Assembly: GCF_026847645.1 (NCBI RefSeq) | Contig: NZ_JAPSMC010000017.1 | Span: 1-54,717, forward strand | Reading direction: 5' to 3' | Source: Anoxybacillus sp. J5B_2022 | GTDB lineage: Bacteria; Bacillota; Bacilli; Bacillales; Anoxybacillaceae | Length of the DNA: 54,717 nt | Shown here: one piece after another, positions 1-8,422 of the stretch | Layout of the letters: every line of letters begins with the position of its first letter | Numbering within the stretch: position 1 is the stretch's first letter | Made by a program: the position numbers and the translations under genes | The notes under the pieces: generated by a model | Databases searched by the model: none | Seen by the model: the letters and a program-made list of their open reading frames with translations, nothing else | What the model was told of the DNA's origin: nothing

Positions 1-356
1 ACTTTATATAAATCAAGCGAAATATTGCCGGACGGTTTCGTGACAAAATCGACCGCTCCGTATTGCATCGCTAAAATCGTATTTTCTGCCCCTTCTTTTG
101 TTGTGCTCGAAAGCATGACGACCGGCAAAGGGGCGTTTTCCATGATCGTCTTTAACGCCTCTAGTCCGTTCATCACCGGCATTTCGACGTCCATCGTAAC
201 GACGTTAGGGCGGAGGGATGAAATTTTCTCCAGTGCATCTTTTCCGTTGCGAGCTGTTCCAACGACTTCAATTTGCGGATGTTCCGATAAAAAATCTGTA
301 ATTACTTTTCGCATAAAGGCGGAGTCATCGACGACTAATACTTTGATGTGCTTCAT
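1..356 (-). CDS. cheB: CheB chemotaxis methylesterase/response regulator, N-terminal part (cut by window edge)
   Basis: The first 118 codons are present and the rest lies beyond the left edge. The ATG at 356 opens a receiver domain beginning MKHIKVLVVDDSAFMRKV, with the acidic pair and a phospho-acceptor Asp in the motif TMDVEMPVMNG. The stretch VDFVTKPSG carries the conserved receiver Lys. CheB removes methyl groups from chemoreceptors when phosphorylated by CheA; its C-terminal esterase domain is not visible here. The gene starts 7 nt after the flhG stop, in the order flhF-flhG-cheB known from Bacillus fla/che operons. A lone CheY-like protein is possible from this piece alone, but the context and the sequence favour CheB. 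Confidence 0.93.
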   Translation of the reverse strand, partial: MKHIKVLVVDDSAFMRKVITDFLSEHPQIEVVGTARNGKDALEKISSLRPNVVTMDVEMPVMNGLEALKTIMENAPLPVVMLSSTTKEGAENTILAMQYGAVDFVTKPSGNISLDLYK

Positions 357-363
357 AAACTCC

Positions 364-1233
364 CTACCTTTCTAACAGAAATTGGCGCAACCGCGCAAAA
401 AAATTGGCAGGACGGGAAGCAGTCGCTTCGTCGAACGTCCGATTCGCTAAATAACGTTCTACTAGTTCATTCATCGCCCGACTAATTTTCGTTGCTGGGT
501 CGAACAGCAGAAACGGTGTTTGGCTTGTGACCGCTTTAGAAACGGTGCGGTCTTCCGGCAAAATGCCTAATTTTGTTACGTCTTTGCCAAGAAACTGTTT
601 CATCGCGTTTTTCAGCCGCTGCAACGTGTCGCGTCCCTCTTGATCTGTTTGGGCGCGATTGACAATCACATAAAATGGTACCTTTTTTTCTTGCAAGTGA
701 ATGTATTTCATCGCTGCGTACGCATCCATAATGGCAGTCGGTTCGGGAGTGGTAATAACAAAAATTTCATGAACGGCCATTAATAACCGTAGCCGGTCTT
801 CTGACATGCCCGCCCCCATATCGAAAATAAAGTAGTCGTACTGTGTAGACACCGATTGAAGTTGCTCTAAAAAATAATCGACTTTTTCATTATCCATCGC
901 GAATAGCTTCGCTAGCCCTGTTCCGCCGGAAATAAAAGATAAGTTGCCCGGTCCTTTTCGGATTAACTCTTGAATGGAGATGCGCCGCTGAAATAAATCA
1001 ATAATCGTCGTCTGTGACGACTGACCGAGCAAAATATCGATGTTCCCCATGCCAATGTCCATGTCAAATAGCAGTACGTGAAAGCCTCGATTGGATAACG
1101 ATAGCGCAAAATTAAGCGAAAAATTAGACTTTCCCACACCGCCTTTTCCGCTAATGACCGCAATCGCTTTCGTTTCCGCGCCTTTGTTCATTCGACTTAA
1201 TCTTAGACGTAAGCTTTCTGCTTGATCTCTCAT
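364..1233 (-). CDS. flhG: FlhG (YlxH), MinD-like ATPase controlling flagellar number and placement
   Basis: This is a ParA/MinD-family ATPase with the deviant Walker A motif GKGGVGKS at about residues 29-36 and the switch-like motif DMDIGMGNID. It has a DQAESLR motif near the N-terminus, as in FlhG proteins that stimulate the FlhF GTPase. The family acts at the membrane with FlhF, FliM/FliY and FlhA to set the flagellar pattern. I chose the ATG at 1233, which a GGGG-containing site precedes at good spacing. A TTG at 1239 would overlap the flhF stop by 4 nt and is the alternative. Length (about 289 residues) is normal. Confidence 0.93.
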   Translation of the reverse strand: MRDQAESLRLRLSRMNKGAETKAIAVISGKGGVGKSNFSLNFALSLSNRGFHVLLFDMDIGMGNIDILLGQSSQTTIIDLFQRRISIQELIRKGPGNLSFISGGTGLAKLFAMDNEKVDYFLEQLQSVSTQYDYFIFDMGAGMSEDRLRLLMAVHEIFVITTPEPTAIMDAYAAMKYIHLQEKKVPFYVIVNRAQTDQEGRDTLQRLKNAMKQFLGKDVTKLGILPEDRTVSKAVTSQTPFLLFDPATKISRAMNELVERYLANRTFDEATASRPANFFARLRQFLLER

Positions 1234-1235
1234 CT

Positions 1236-2366
1236 TCAATCGACCCCAAGCAACGTATTCACAATTTTTTCTGGAGATGCTTCAATAATGTCATCAGGAA
1301 CGTTCTGACCGTTCGTCAAATAGGCTACGCCGACGTGATAATCGGTCATTAAATTGAACATCGCCCCGTATTGGCTCGTTTCATCTAATTTAGTAAAAAT
1401 TATACGATCAATATGAATGAGCGAAAATTGTTCGTAAATGGTTTTCATATCCGAATATTTTGCCGTTAATGCCAACACGAGAAACGTTTCCATCTCGGCG
1501 TCAAAATCAATAATTTCCCGCAAATCTTGCACGTATTGTTGGTTGCGGAAGTTTCGCCCAGCTGTATCAATAAAAATGAGATCGTACACGGAAAATTTTT
1601 TCTTCGCTTCGCGAAAATCATCGATGTTATAACATACTTCTAACGGAACGTCTAAAATTTTCGCATACGTTTTTAACTGCTCAATCGCCGCAATACGGTA
1701 CGTATCTGTCGTAATAAACGCTACTTTTTTCTGATGCTTCAATACGCAATGTGCAGCGATTTTCGCCAATGTCGTCGTCTTGCCGACGCCTGTCGGTCCA
1801 ACGACGTTGACGTATTTTTTCGTAAATGAAATACCGCCAAACGACAAATCAGCCATTTTCTTTAGCAACAGCTCTTTTGTCCACTGCAAAAGTTGCTTCT
1901 TGTTTGCCTCGCCTCGCTGCAAATACCATCGCTCCACTAACTCCCCCATCATTTCTTGCCGAAGCGTATTCGATAGCTCTTGTGCGGCTAACGATTCATT
2001 TAATTCGTTTAACGGTTGTGGGTAAGTGGCAAAATTCGTCGTTACATTCGTAGAAAGCTGTTTCAGCATTGCTTTTAGTTCGGTTATTTCCCCCAACAGT
2101 GCTGCATCAGCTAGCTGCTTTCCTTCTTGCACCGGTCGCTCGGAAAGCTTTTCTACCGATTTCCCTTTTTTTTCTGTCACGGCAGAACGGGCTGGTTTTG
2201 GGTCCACGGCAGCAATTACTTCGATATTTTTTTTCGTGAACAACCCGAAGAACCCGCCTTTATGAACGACTTTTGAATTTAAAATGACCGCATCGTTTCC
2301 AAGCTCTGCCCGAATCATTTTCATCGCTTCCGGCATCGATGGAGCGACAAATTTTTTTACTCTCAT
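1236..2366 (-). CDS. flhF: FlhF, SRP-type GTPase for flagellar placement
   Basis: The 376-residue protein has an N-terminal basic region, a variable B-type linker to about residue 120, a helical N domain, and an SRP-family G domain with Walker [11 protein letters not shown] near residues 190-199. Further G motifs are DTAGRN and TKLDET. FlhF is the third SRP GTPase besides Ffh and FtsY, both also encoded in this window. It recruits early flagellar parts to the membrane. Its ATG overlaps the flhA stop by 4 nt (ATGA), which suggests translational coupling. Confidence 0.95.
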   Translation of the reverse strand: MRVKKFVAPSMPEAMKMIRAELGNDAVILNSKVVHKGGFFGLFTKKNIEVIAAVDPKPARSAVTEKKGKSVEKLSERPVQEGKQLADAALLGEITELKAMLKQLSTNVTTNFATYPQPLNELNESLAAQELSNTLRQEMMGELVERWYLQRGEANKKQLLQWTKELLLKKMADLSFGGISFTKKYVNVVGPTGVGKTTTLAKIAAHCVLKHQKKVAFITTDTYRIAAIEQLKTYAKILDVPLEVCYNIDDFREAKKKFSVYDLIFIDTAGRNFRNQQYVQDLREIIDFDAEMETFLVLALTAKYSDMKTIYEQFSLIHIDRIIFTKLDETSQYGAMFNLMTDYHVGVAYLTNGQNVPDDIIEASPEKIVNTLLGVD

Positions 2367-4402
2367 TCGATATCCACCACCCCGACACTTTGAACTTCCA
2401 CCGTTGCCTCTAATTCATTATAAGATAAGACAGGAACATGAGGAAAATAACGCTCTGTAAGCTGGCGCACGTACATCCTTACCGCTGGTGAACAAAGCAA
2501 AATTGGCGTTTGGTTTTGGATGGCGTTCTGCTCTAGTTGCATCGCTACTGATTCAATGATTGCTTGCGATACGCTCGGATCAAGCGACAAGTAGTTTCCG
2601 TGCTCGGTTTGATGCACTCCTTCTGCCACAGCTTTTTCCACTTTGCCTGACAACGTAATGACCCGCAACGGTTCGCCGGATACCGCGTACTGGCTCGTAA
2701 TTTGCCGCGCGAGCGCTTGACGGACATATTCTGTTAATATGTCCGTATCGCTTGTCACCCGCCCAAAATCCGCAAGCGTTTCAAAAATGACCGGCAAATT
2801 GCGAATCGATACTTTTTCTCGTAATAATTTTGCCAATACTTTTTGCACATCGCCGATAGAAAGTGGGGTTGGGGTGACCTCTTCCACTAAAATCGGATAC
2901 GACTCTTTTAAGTGATCAACTAATTGCTTCGTTTCTTGTCTACCGAGCAATTCATGGGCATGCGCTTTTAACACTTCCGTAATATGCGTTGATACGACCG
3001 ACGGCGGGTCAACCACCGTGTAACCGAACATTTCGGCTTGCTCCTTCATTTCTTCAGAAATCCATTTTGCCGGCAAACCGAAAGCAGGCTCAAGCGTATC
3101 AATTCCTTCAATCGAATCATCGTCGATTCCCGGACTCATCGCTAAATAATGATCGAGCAGCAACTCGCCTCTCGCCACTTCATCCCCTTTAATTTTTAAG
3201 CGATACTCATTCGGCTGGAGCTGAATGTTGTCGCGAATGCGCACAACTGGGATAACAAGACCAAGTTCAAGCGCTAGTTGCCGGCGAATCATGACGATGC
3301 GATCCAACAAATCCCCGCCTTGATTGGCATCTGCGAGTGGAATAAGCGCATAACCAAACTCAAATTCAATCGGGTCTACACTCAGTAAATTAACAACACT
3401 TTCCGGACTTTTCATTTGGTCCATTTCAGCCACTTCGCCTTGCTCTTCTACCACCGTTTCTTCTTCTTTCGCCGATCTTGTCGAGAAATGATATCCTCCA
3501 AGCGCTAGCAATCCAGCGATCGGGATCGTTAACACGTCGTTAATCGGGGTAAACAATCCTAATAAAAAAATCGTTCCAGCCGTTACGTAAAGCATTTTTG
3601 GGAAGGCGAACAACTGTCGCATAATATCGCCGCCGAGGTTGCTATCAGACGCTGCTCGAGTGACGACAATCCCTGTTGCGGTGGAAATGAGCAGCGCAGG
3701 AATTTGGCTGACGATACCGTCCCCAACTGTTAGCAACGTATAACGATGGGCTGCTTCCGCCACGTCTAGTCCTTGTTGAACGACGCCGACGACCATGCCG
3801 AATAACATGTTAATAATCACAATAATAATGCCGGCAATCGCATCCCCTTTGACGAATTTGCTCGCCCCGTCCATCGCTCCGTAAAAATCGGCTTCTTGCG
3901 CCACTTTTTCGCGGCGTTGGCGCGCTTCCTGTTCCGAAATCATGCCGGCGTTTAAATCGGCATCAATGCTCATTTGTTTTCCCGGCATCGCATCAAGCGT
4001 AAAACGCGCCGCTACTTCGGAAACGCGCTCCGCCCCTTTCGTGATCACGACAAACTGAATAATAATTAAAATTAAGAACACGACGAAGCCGACGACGACG
4101 TTTCCCCCGACAACGAACGTCCCGAACGTTTCGACGACGCCACCTGCTTCTCCTCTGCTTAAAATAGAACGAGTGGTCGATACGTTCAACCCTAAACGAA
4201 ACAACGTTAAAAGGAGCAAAAGCGATGGAAAAATCGAAAATTGCAGCGGCTCGCGCATATTCATCGATGTCAAAAGCACTAGCAGTGCAAGGGAAATATT
4301 AATAATAATGAGAACACTAAGAAGCCACGTTGGAAGCGGAATAATTAACATTGCCACAATGAGCACAACCATAAGCAACACTGATAAGTCTCTTGCTGGC
4401 AT
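2363..4402 (-). CDS. flhA: FlhA, flagellar type III export gate protein
   Basis: The 679-residue FHIPEP-family protein has about eight transmembrane segments in its N-terminal half, the family signature around TKGAERVSEVAARFTLDAMPG, and a large cytoplasmic C-terminal domain that docks export chaperones. It forms the nonameric ring of the export gate. The open frame extends 8 codons further upstream. I placed the start at the ATG at 4402 because AAGGAGAG lies about 8 nt before it and the protein then starts MPARDLSVL, like the B. subtilis protein. A 155-nt gap separates it from flhB upstream, unusually wide for this operon. Confidence 0.96.
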   Translation of the reverse strand: MPARDLSVLLMVVLIVAMLIIPLPTWLLSVLIIINISLALLVLLTSMNMREPLQFSIFPSLLLLLTLFRLGLNVSTTRSILSRGEAGGVVETFGTFVVGGNVVVGFVVFLILIIIQFVVITKGAERVSEVAARFTLDAMPGKQMSIDADLNAGMISEQEARQRREKVAQEADFYGAMDGASKFVKGDAIAGIIIVIINMLFGMVVGVVQQGLDVAEAAHRYTLLTVGDGIVSQIPALLISTATGIVVTRAASDSNLGGDIMRQLFAFPKMLYVTAGTIFLLGLFTPINDVLTIPIAGLLALGGYHFSTRSAKEEETVVEEQGEVAEMDQMKSPESVVNLLSVDPIEFEFGYALIPLADANQGGDLLDRIVMIRRQLALELGLVIPVVRIRDNIQLQPNEYRLKIKGDEVARGELLLDHYLAMSPGIDDDSIEGIDTLEPAFGLPAKWISEEMKEQAEMFGYTVVDPPSVVSTHITEVLKAHAHELLGRQETKQLVDHLKESYPILVEEVTPTPLSIGDVQKVLAKLLREKVSIRNLPVIFETLADFGRVTSDTDILTEYVRQALARQITSQYAVSGEPLRVITLSGKVEKAVAEGVHQTEHGNYLSLDPSVSQAIIESVAMQLEQNAIQNQTPILLCSPAVRMYVRQLTERYFPHVPVLSYNELEATVEVQSVGVVDIE

Positions 4403-4557
4403 TCTTTTTCTCTCCTTGAATAGCATCTCTTATAGATGCAATTTAGCATTTTAACGTTCCCGTCTTTTATGGTTACTTTTCGAGTGTCGCGTGGCGAAAG
4501 CAAGTCACCGAATTGCTCCGACAAGTCGGAAAAATGAGTAGTCTAGCTTGTATACTG
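4403..4557. other. flhB-flhA intergenic region with small hairpins
   Basis: This 155-nt gap is the largest inside the fla/che operon. On the minus strand it holds a perfect hairpin TCCGACTTGTCGGA and, next to the flhA ribosome-binding site, GCATCT-ATAAG-AGATGC. Near its flhB end it contains GCTAGACTAC, which resembles the GCTAGACA border of two extragenic elements elsewhere in the window. I see no coding frame, no convincing promoter and no U-tract terminator. It may be a degenerate dispersed element; confidence in that is low. Confidence 0.3.
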
Positions 4558-5640
4558 CTAAATTTTTCGTTTTAAACGGTATACATACGCTAAAATTTCC
4601 GCCACCGCTTTGAAAAACTGCTCCGGAATCGCGTCGCCAATTTCCGTTTGACTATATAATGCCCTAGCGAGTGGGCGATTTTCCACCGTCACGACATCAT
4701 GCTCTTTTGCTAGTTGTTTAATTTTCAGCGCCATATAATCCACCCCTTTTGCAATCACAATCGGCGCATCCATTTTCCCGTCCTCATATTTTAGCGCCAC
4801 CGCATAGTGCGTCGGGTTCGTGATGACAACATCGGCTTTCGGTACTTCTTGCATCATGCGCTTCATCGCCATTTCCCGTTGTTTTTGCTTAATTTTCGAT
4901 TTGATCAACGGATCCCCTTCGGTTTTCTTATACTCTTCTTTAATTTCTTGTTTCGACATGCGGATATTTTTTTCAAAATCGAACCGTTGATATAAATAAT
5001 CTAAAAATGCAAGAAACAATAAAGCGGCGGACGCATAAAGCCCCATTTGAACCGCTAAACTAGCTAACGAGCTTAATGTCGTGTTCAACGATTTCGTTGT
5101 TAACGACAAAATTTGTTCAAGTTTCGTCCATAGCACAAAAAATGTGATAAACCCAACAAACGCAATTTTTAAAATCGATTTTAATAATTCTACAAACGAA
5201 CGCAACGAAAACATCCGCTTAAACCCTTGAATCGGATCAAGCTTGCTTAATTTCATTTGCAGCGGCTCGGTCGTAAATAAAAAACCAACTTGCAAAAAAT
5301 TAGCGATCAATGCACCAAAAATAGCGACGAGAAAAATAGGGGCAACGATCCACGCTACTTGCTTAAGAATTGTTAAAAATAAAAGGTGCACCGAGTCAAT
5401 CGTCACATCTGCTTTGATATATTGTTGAAATGATTGTTGCAAAAGCCGAAAAAACGCTTCTTTATACAAACTACCGGAAAATAAAAGGGCAGCAAAAACA
5501 AATAGCAGCACGATTGCAGTGTTTAAATCCGCGCTTTTGGCAACTTGTCCTTTTTCGCGCACTTCTTGACGCTTGCGCGGCGTCGCTTTTTCCGTTTTTT
5601 CTCCAGCAAAAAACTGCAAATCAAGACGTAATGCTTTCAT
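4558..5640 (-). CDS. flhB: FlhB, flagellar export switch protein
   Basis: The 360-residue protein has an N-terminal LQFFAGEKTEKATPRKR segment, four transmembrane segments between about residues 40 and 215, and a cytoplasmic domain with the autocleavage motif NPTH at residues 275-278. FlhB autocleaves between Asn and Pro and, with FliK, switches export from rod/hook to filament substrates. The ATG directly follows the TAA of fliR with no gap. A separate FlhB C-terminal-like protein (ylqH) is encoded at 32647-32922. Confidence 0.96.
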   Translation of the reverse strand: MKALRLDLQFFAGEKTEKATPRKRQEVREKGQVAKSADLNTAIVLLFVFAALLFSGSLYKEAFFRLLQQSFQQYIKADVTIDSVHLLFLTILKQVAWIVAPIFLVAIFGALIANFLQVGFLFTTEPLQMKLSKLDPIQGFKRMFSLRSFVELLKSILKIAFVGFITFFVLWTKLEQILSLTTKSLNTTLSSLASLAVQMGLYASAALLFLAFLDYLYQRFDFEKNIRMSKQEIKEEYKKTEGDPLIKSKIKQKQREMAMKRMMQEVPKADVVITNPTHYAVALKYEDGKMDAPIVIAKGVDYMALKIKQLAKEHDVVTVENRPLARALYSQTEIGDAIPEQFFKAVAEILAYVYRLKRKI

Positions 5641-6414
5641 TTACCTGCCCCCTATTATGTTCATGAGATCACGTAATGACATAAACATCGTTTCGAACAG
5701 ATGTTGGGCAGCGATAAACAATGTCGCCATCATCACCATCAGCAACAAAAAACCGACGATCACTTTCACAGGTAGTCCGACAACAAAAATATTTAGTTGC
5801 GGCACCGTTCGCGCGACAACACCAAGCGCAACGTCGACTAAAAATAAACACCCGACGATCGGAGCGGACATTTGAAACGCGATAATAAACATTTCGCTGA
5901 ACGCTTTTAACGCGAAGCGCGCAAAACTCTCGTCACTAAACGGAACAACCGTATGCAACGGAATGAACCGATAGCTATAAAATACCCCATCCAATAAAAG
6001 ATGGTGCCCATTTAAAGACAGCAGCAACAAAAGCGCAAACGTATATAAATATTGCCCCATCAACGGGCTTTGCGCCCCCGTTTGCGGGTCAATGACGTTG
6101 GCAATCGCAAACCCCATTTGAAAATCAATAAGCCCGCCAACAATTTGGATCGCTGCCATTATCATATAAGCGAAAAAACCGAGACAAAGACCGACCAATA
6201 CTTCTTTGCCGACAAGCAATACGTACGTGTCATCGAGCGGAATCACTTCCTTTTTCATTCCGAGAAACATGATCCAGCTAACAAAAAATGACAAGCCAAT
6301 TTTATGTGCATTCGGAATGGTCCGGTACGAAAATAATGGCATCGTTGTAAAAAAGGACGCCACTCGGGCGAACACTAATAAAAATGCCGGGAAATAGGAC
6401 AACACTTGCTCCAT
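5641..6414 (-). CDS. fliR: FliR, flagellar export gate membrane protein
   Basis: The 257-residue hydrophobic protein has about six transmembrane segments and starts MEQVLSYFPAFLLVFARV, typical of FliR. It forms the export gate core with FliP and FliQ in the centre of the MS-ring. It sits between fliQ and flhB as in other Bacillaceae, with a 4-nt gap to fliQ. The length is usual for the family. Confidence 0.95.
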   Translation of the reverse strand: MEQVLSYFPAFLLVFARVASFFTTMPLFSYRTIPNAHKIGLSFFVSWIMFLGMKKEVIPLDDTYVLLVGKEVLVGLCLGFFAYMIMAAIQIVGGLIDFQMGFAIANVIDPQTGAQSPLMGQYLYTFALLLLLSLNGHHLLLDGVFYSYRFIPLHTVVPFSDESFARFALKAFSEMFIIAFQMSAPIVGCLFLVDVALGVVARTVPQLNIFVVGLPVKVIVGFLLLMVMMATLFIAAQHLFETMFMSLRDLMNIIGGR

Positions 6415-6418
6415 ACGA

Positions 6419-6688
6419 TCAGCCTACAAATCGGGTTAAATTATTTAAAATTTCGTATGCATAAGAAACCATTCGCGACAGCATCCACGGACCGAAAAAA
6501 ACGAGCCCAATTAACACCGCAACAATTTTCGGAACAAAGGCAAGCGTTTGTTCTTGAATTTGTGTAGTTGCTTGAAAAATGCTGATTAGCAAACCAACGG
6601 CAAGCGCCAGCAACAATAGCGGACCACAAACGATTAAAATCATATACACGCCCCGTTCGGCAAGTTGGACTACGACGTTAGCATTCAC
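6419..6688 (-). CDS. fliQ: FliQ, flagellar export gate membrane protein
   Basis: The 89-residue protein has two transmembrane segments and the conserved stretch ISIFQATTQIQEQTL, diagnostic of the FliQ family. It is a small subunit of the FliPQR export gate. The start is a GTG at 6688 preceded by a GGGTGA site. It lies between fliP and fliR, 17 nt after the fliP stop. Confidence 0.95.
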   Translation of the reverse strand: MNANVVVQLAERGVYMILIVCGPLLLLALAVGLLISIFQATTQIQEQTLAFVPKIVAVLIGLVFFGPWMLSRMVSYAYEILNNLTRFVG

Positions 6689-6705
6689 ATTCGTTCACCC
6701 ACTTT

Positions 6706-7371
6706 TCAAAAGCTTTCCAGTAACGATTTGACGACTAAATACCAGCCATCGACTAAAACGAATAATAAAATTTTAAACGGCAACGAAATCATGACTGGCG
6801 GAAGCATCATCATTCCCATTGACATCAGCACACTCGCAACGACCATGTCAATGACGAGAAACGGAATAAAAATCATAAATCCCATTTGAAACGCGGTTTT
6901 AATTTCGCTAATCGCAAAAGCAGGAACAAGCGTAGTCAACGGAATGTCTTGAACGGTTTTTGGCGTTTTTGCCCCGCTGTATGTTAAAAATAGCGCCAAA
7001 TCTTTTTGCCTTGTATGTTCGCTCATAAACTCTTTGAGCGGAACAGAAGCGCGCTCGTATGCTTGCTCTAAGTTGATTTTTTCAGAAAACAATGGTTGAA
7101 GAGCTTGATCGTTAATTTGCTTAAACGTCGGTGCCATAATAAAAAACGTTAAAAATAACGCTAACCCGATGAGCACTTGGTTTGGCGGCATTTGCTGCGT
7201 TCCAAGCGATGTACGAACAAACGATAAGACGATGATAATGCGAGTAAAGCAAGTCATCATAATTAAAATGCCCGGTGCAATCGAAAATACCGTCAATAGT
7301 AGTAACAGCTTTACCGACATTGAAACATTTTCCGGAGCCACCTGGTTAAAAAACTGCATAAACTCATTCAT
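6706..7371 (-). CDS. fliP: FliP, flagellar export gate membrane protein
   Basis: The 221-residue protein carries the FliP core motifs MMTCFTRIIIVLSFVR and LTFFIMAPTF, with hydrophobic segments near the N-terminus and at residues 140-200. It is the pentameric subunit of the export gate. Its ATG overlaps the end of fliZ by 8 nt (ATGAATGA), so translation is probably coupled. I see no strong cleavable signal of the long Gram-negative type, as expected for Bacillaceae. Confidence 0.95.
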   Translation of the reverse strand: MNEFMQFFNQVAPENVSMSVKLLLLLTVFSIAPGILIMMTCFTRIIIVLSFVRTSLGTQQMPPNQVLIGLALFLTFFIMAPTFKQINDQALQPLFSEKINLEQAYERASVPLKEFMSEHTRQKDLALFLTYSGAKTPKTVQDIPLTTLVPAFAISEIKTAFQMGFMIFIPFLVIDMVVASVLMSMGMMMLPPVMISLPFKILLFVLVDGWYLVVKSLLESF

Positions 7372-8026
7372 CGGACGTTGTCCCCTTCTCTATCTGCTTC
7401 AGCAGCTTTTGGCGCTCTTTCGTTAATTCTTGCATTTGTTGGGCGAATAAATCGCGAAACGAGGTTGTTTCCTGTTTCGTTTCCTTTTTCATTAAACGAT
7501 GCAACCATGAAGTGAGCAACTCGTTCGGTTCTAACATTTTTTGTAGCGATTCGTTATGCATCGCCAATAGTTCCTTTATTTCTTCTTCGTCATCAATTTC
7601 TCGTAACAAATGAACGGAATCGCCGACACCTACTACAAAAATGCGTTTCCCTACTTTTACAAGCTGGACGGAACGATTTGTCCCAACATGAGCACCGCCG
7701 AGATGTTCGACTAAGCCGCGTTTCGACAAAAAGCGGCCTCGTTGATTCATAAACCGCAACAATGCGTAAATAAGCGCTAACACAAACAACGTTGCGAAAA
7801 TTAATTTTACGACATCCCAAGCAGTAAACGAGGAGACTGCTTGCGCCGGCTGCTGATCGGTTGTCCCTTTTTGATTAACAGCCGTTGATTTTTCGCACGT
7901 TTCCGGATGTTCTAAACATTGTTTGACAGTAGGAGATTGCTCCGCAAACACAGGCGTACTTGTTTGCGAAGCAACCATCGCTACTAACCATATAAATGTG
8001 AGTAAAATGGTTCGGAGTTGAAGCAA
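7364..8026 (-). CDS. fliZ: FliZ (FliO-type) flagellar biosynthesis protein
   Basis: The predicted 220-residue protein starts with a signal-like hydrophobic segment ending near TSTPVFA. It has a second transmembrane segment around WDVVKLIFATLFVLALIYAL and a cytoplasmic FliO-like domain (VEHLGGAHVGTNRSVQLVKV) with a charged, coiled tail. Its position between cheY and fliP fits B. subtilis FliZ, the FliO counterpart that helps FliP assemble. The open frame extends back into cheY. I place the start at the TTG at 8026, because AGAGGTGG lies 6 nt before it and the protein then begins with the signal peptide. Confidence 0.88.
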   Translation of the reverse strand: MLQLRTILLTFIWLVAMVASQTSTPVFAEQSPTVKQCLEHPETCEKSTAVNQKGTTDQQPAQAVSSFTAWDVVKLIFATLFVLALIYALLRFMNQRGRFLSKRGLVEHLGGAHVGTNRSVQLVKVGKRIFVVGVGDSVHLLREIDDEEEIKELLAMHNESLQKMLEPNELLTSWLHRLMKKETKQETTSFRDLFAQQMQELTKERQKLLKQIEKGTTSDE

Positions 8027-8045
8027 ATTCGTTCCACCTCTTATG

Positions 8046-8405
8046 TTAGCTAAGCGTTTTGTTAATCGCTTCAATCACGCGATCCGCTTGGAACGGTTTA
8101 ACGACGAAATCTTTCGCCCCCGCTTGAATCGCATCGATCACCATCGCCTGCTGTCCCATGGCAGAGCACATAATGACTTTAGCGTTGCTATCAAATTTCC
8201 GAATTTCTTTTAGCGCTGTAATCCCGTCCATTTCTGGCATCGTAATATCCATCGTCACTAAATCTGGGCGAACTTCCTTATATTTCTCAACAGCCTGAAC
8301 CCCGTCTGCTGCTTCTGCGACGACTTCATGTCCGTTTTTTGTTAAAATGTCTTTGATCATCATTCTCATAAATGCTGCATCATCTACGATTAAAATTCTC
8401 GCCAT
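8046..8405 (-). CDS. cheY: CheY chemotaxis response regulator
   Basis: The 119-residue single receiver domain has the acidic pair at D8/D9, the phospho-acceptor D53 in TMDITMPEMDG, the switch Ser81 and the conserved Lys103 in VVKPF. Phosphorylated CheY binds FliM (and FliY, its phosphatase in Bacillus) at the motor switch. AGGAGG precedes the ATG at 8405. It lies between fliY and fliZ as in B. subtilis, so regulator and target are co-expressed. Confidence 0.96.
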   Translation of the reverse strand: MARILIVDDAAFMRMMIKDILTKNGHEVVAEAADGVQAVEKYKEVRPDLVTMDITMPEMDGITALKEIRKFDSNAKVIMCSAMGQQAMVIDAIQAGAKDFVVKPFQADRVIEAINKTLS

Positions 8406-8422
8406 TCCAAAAACCTCCTACA

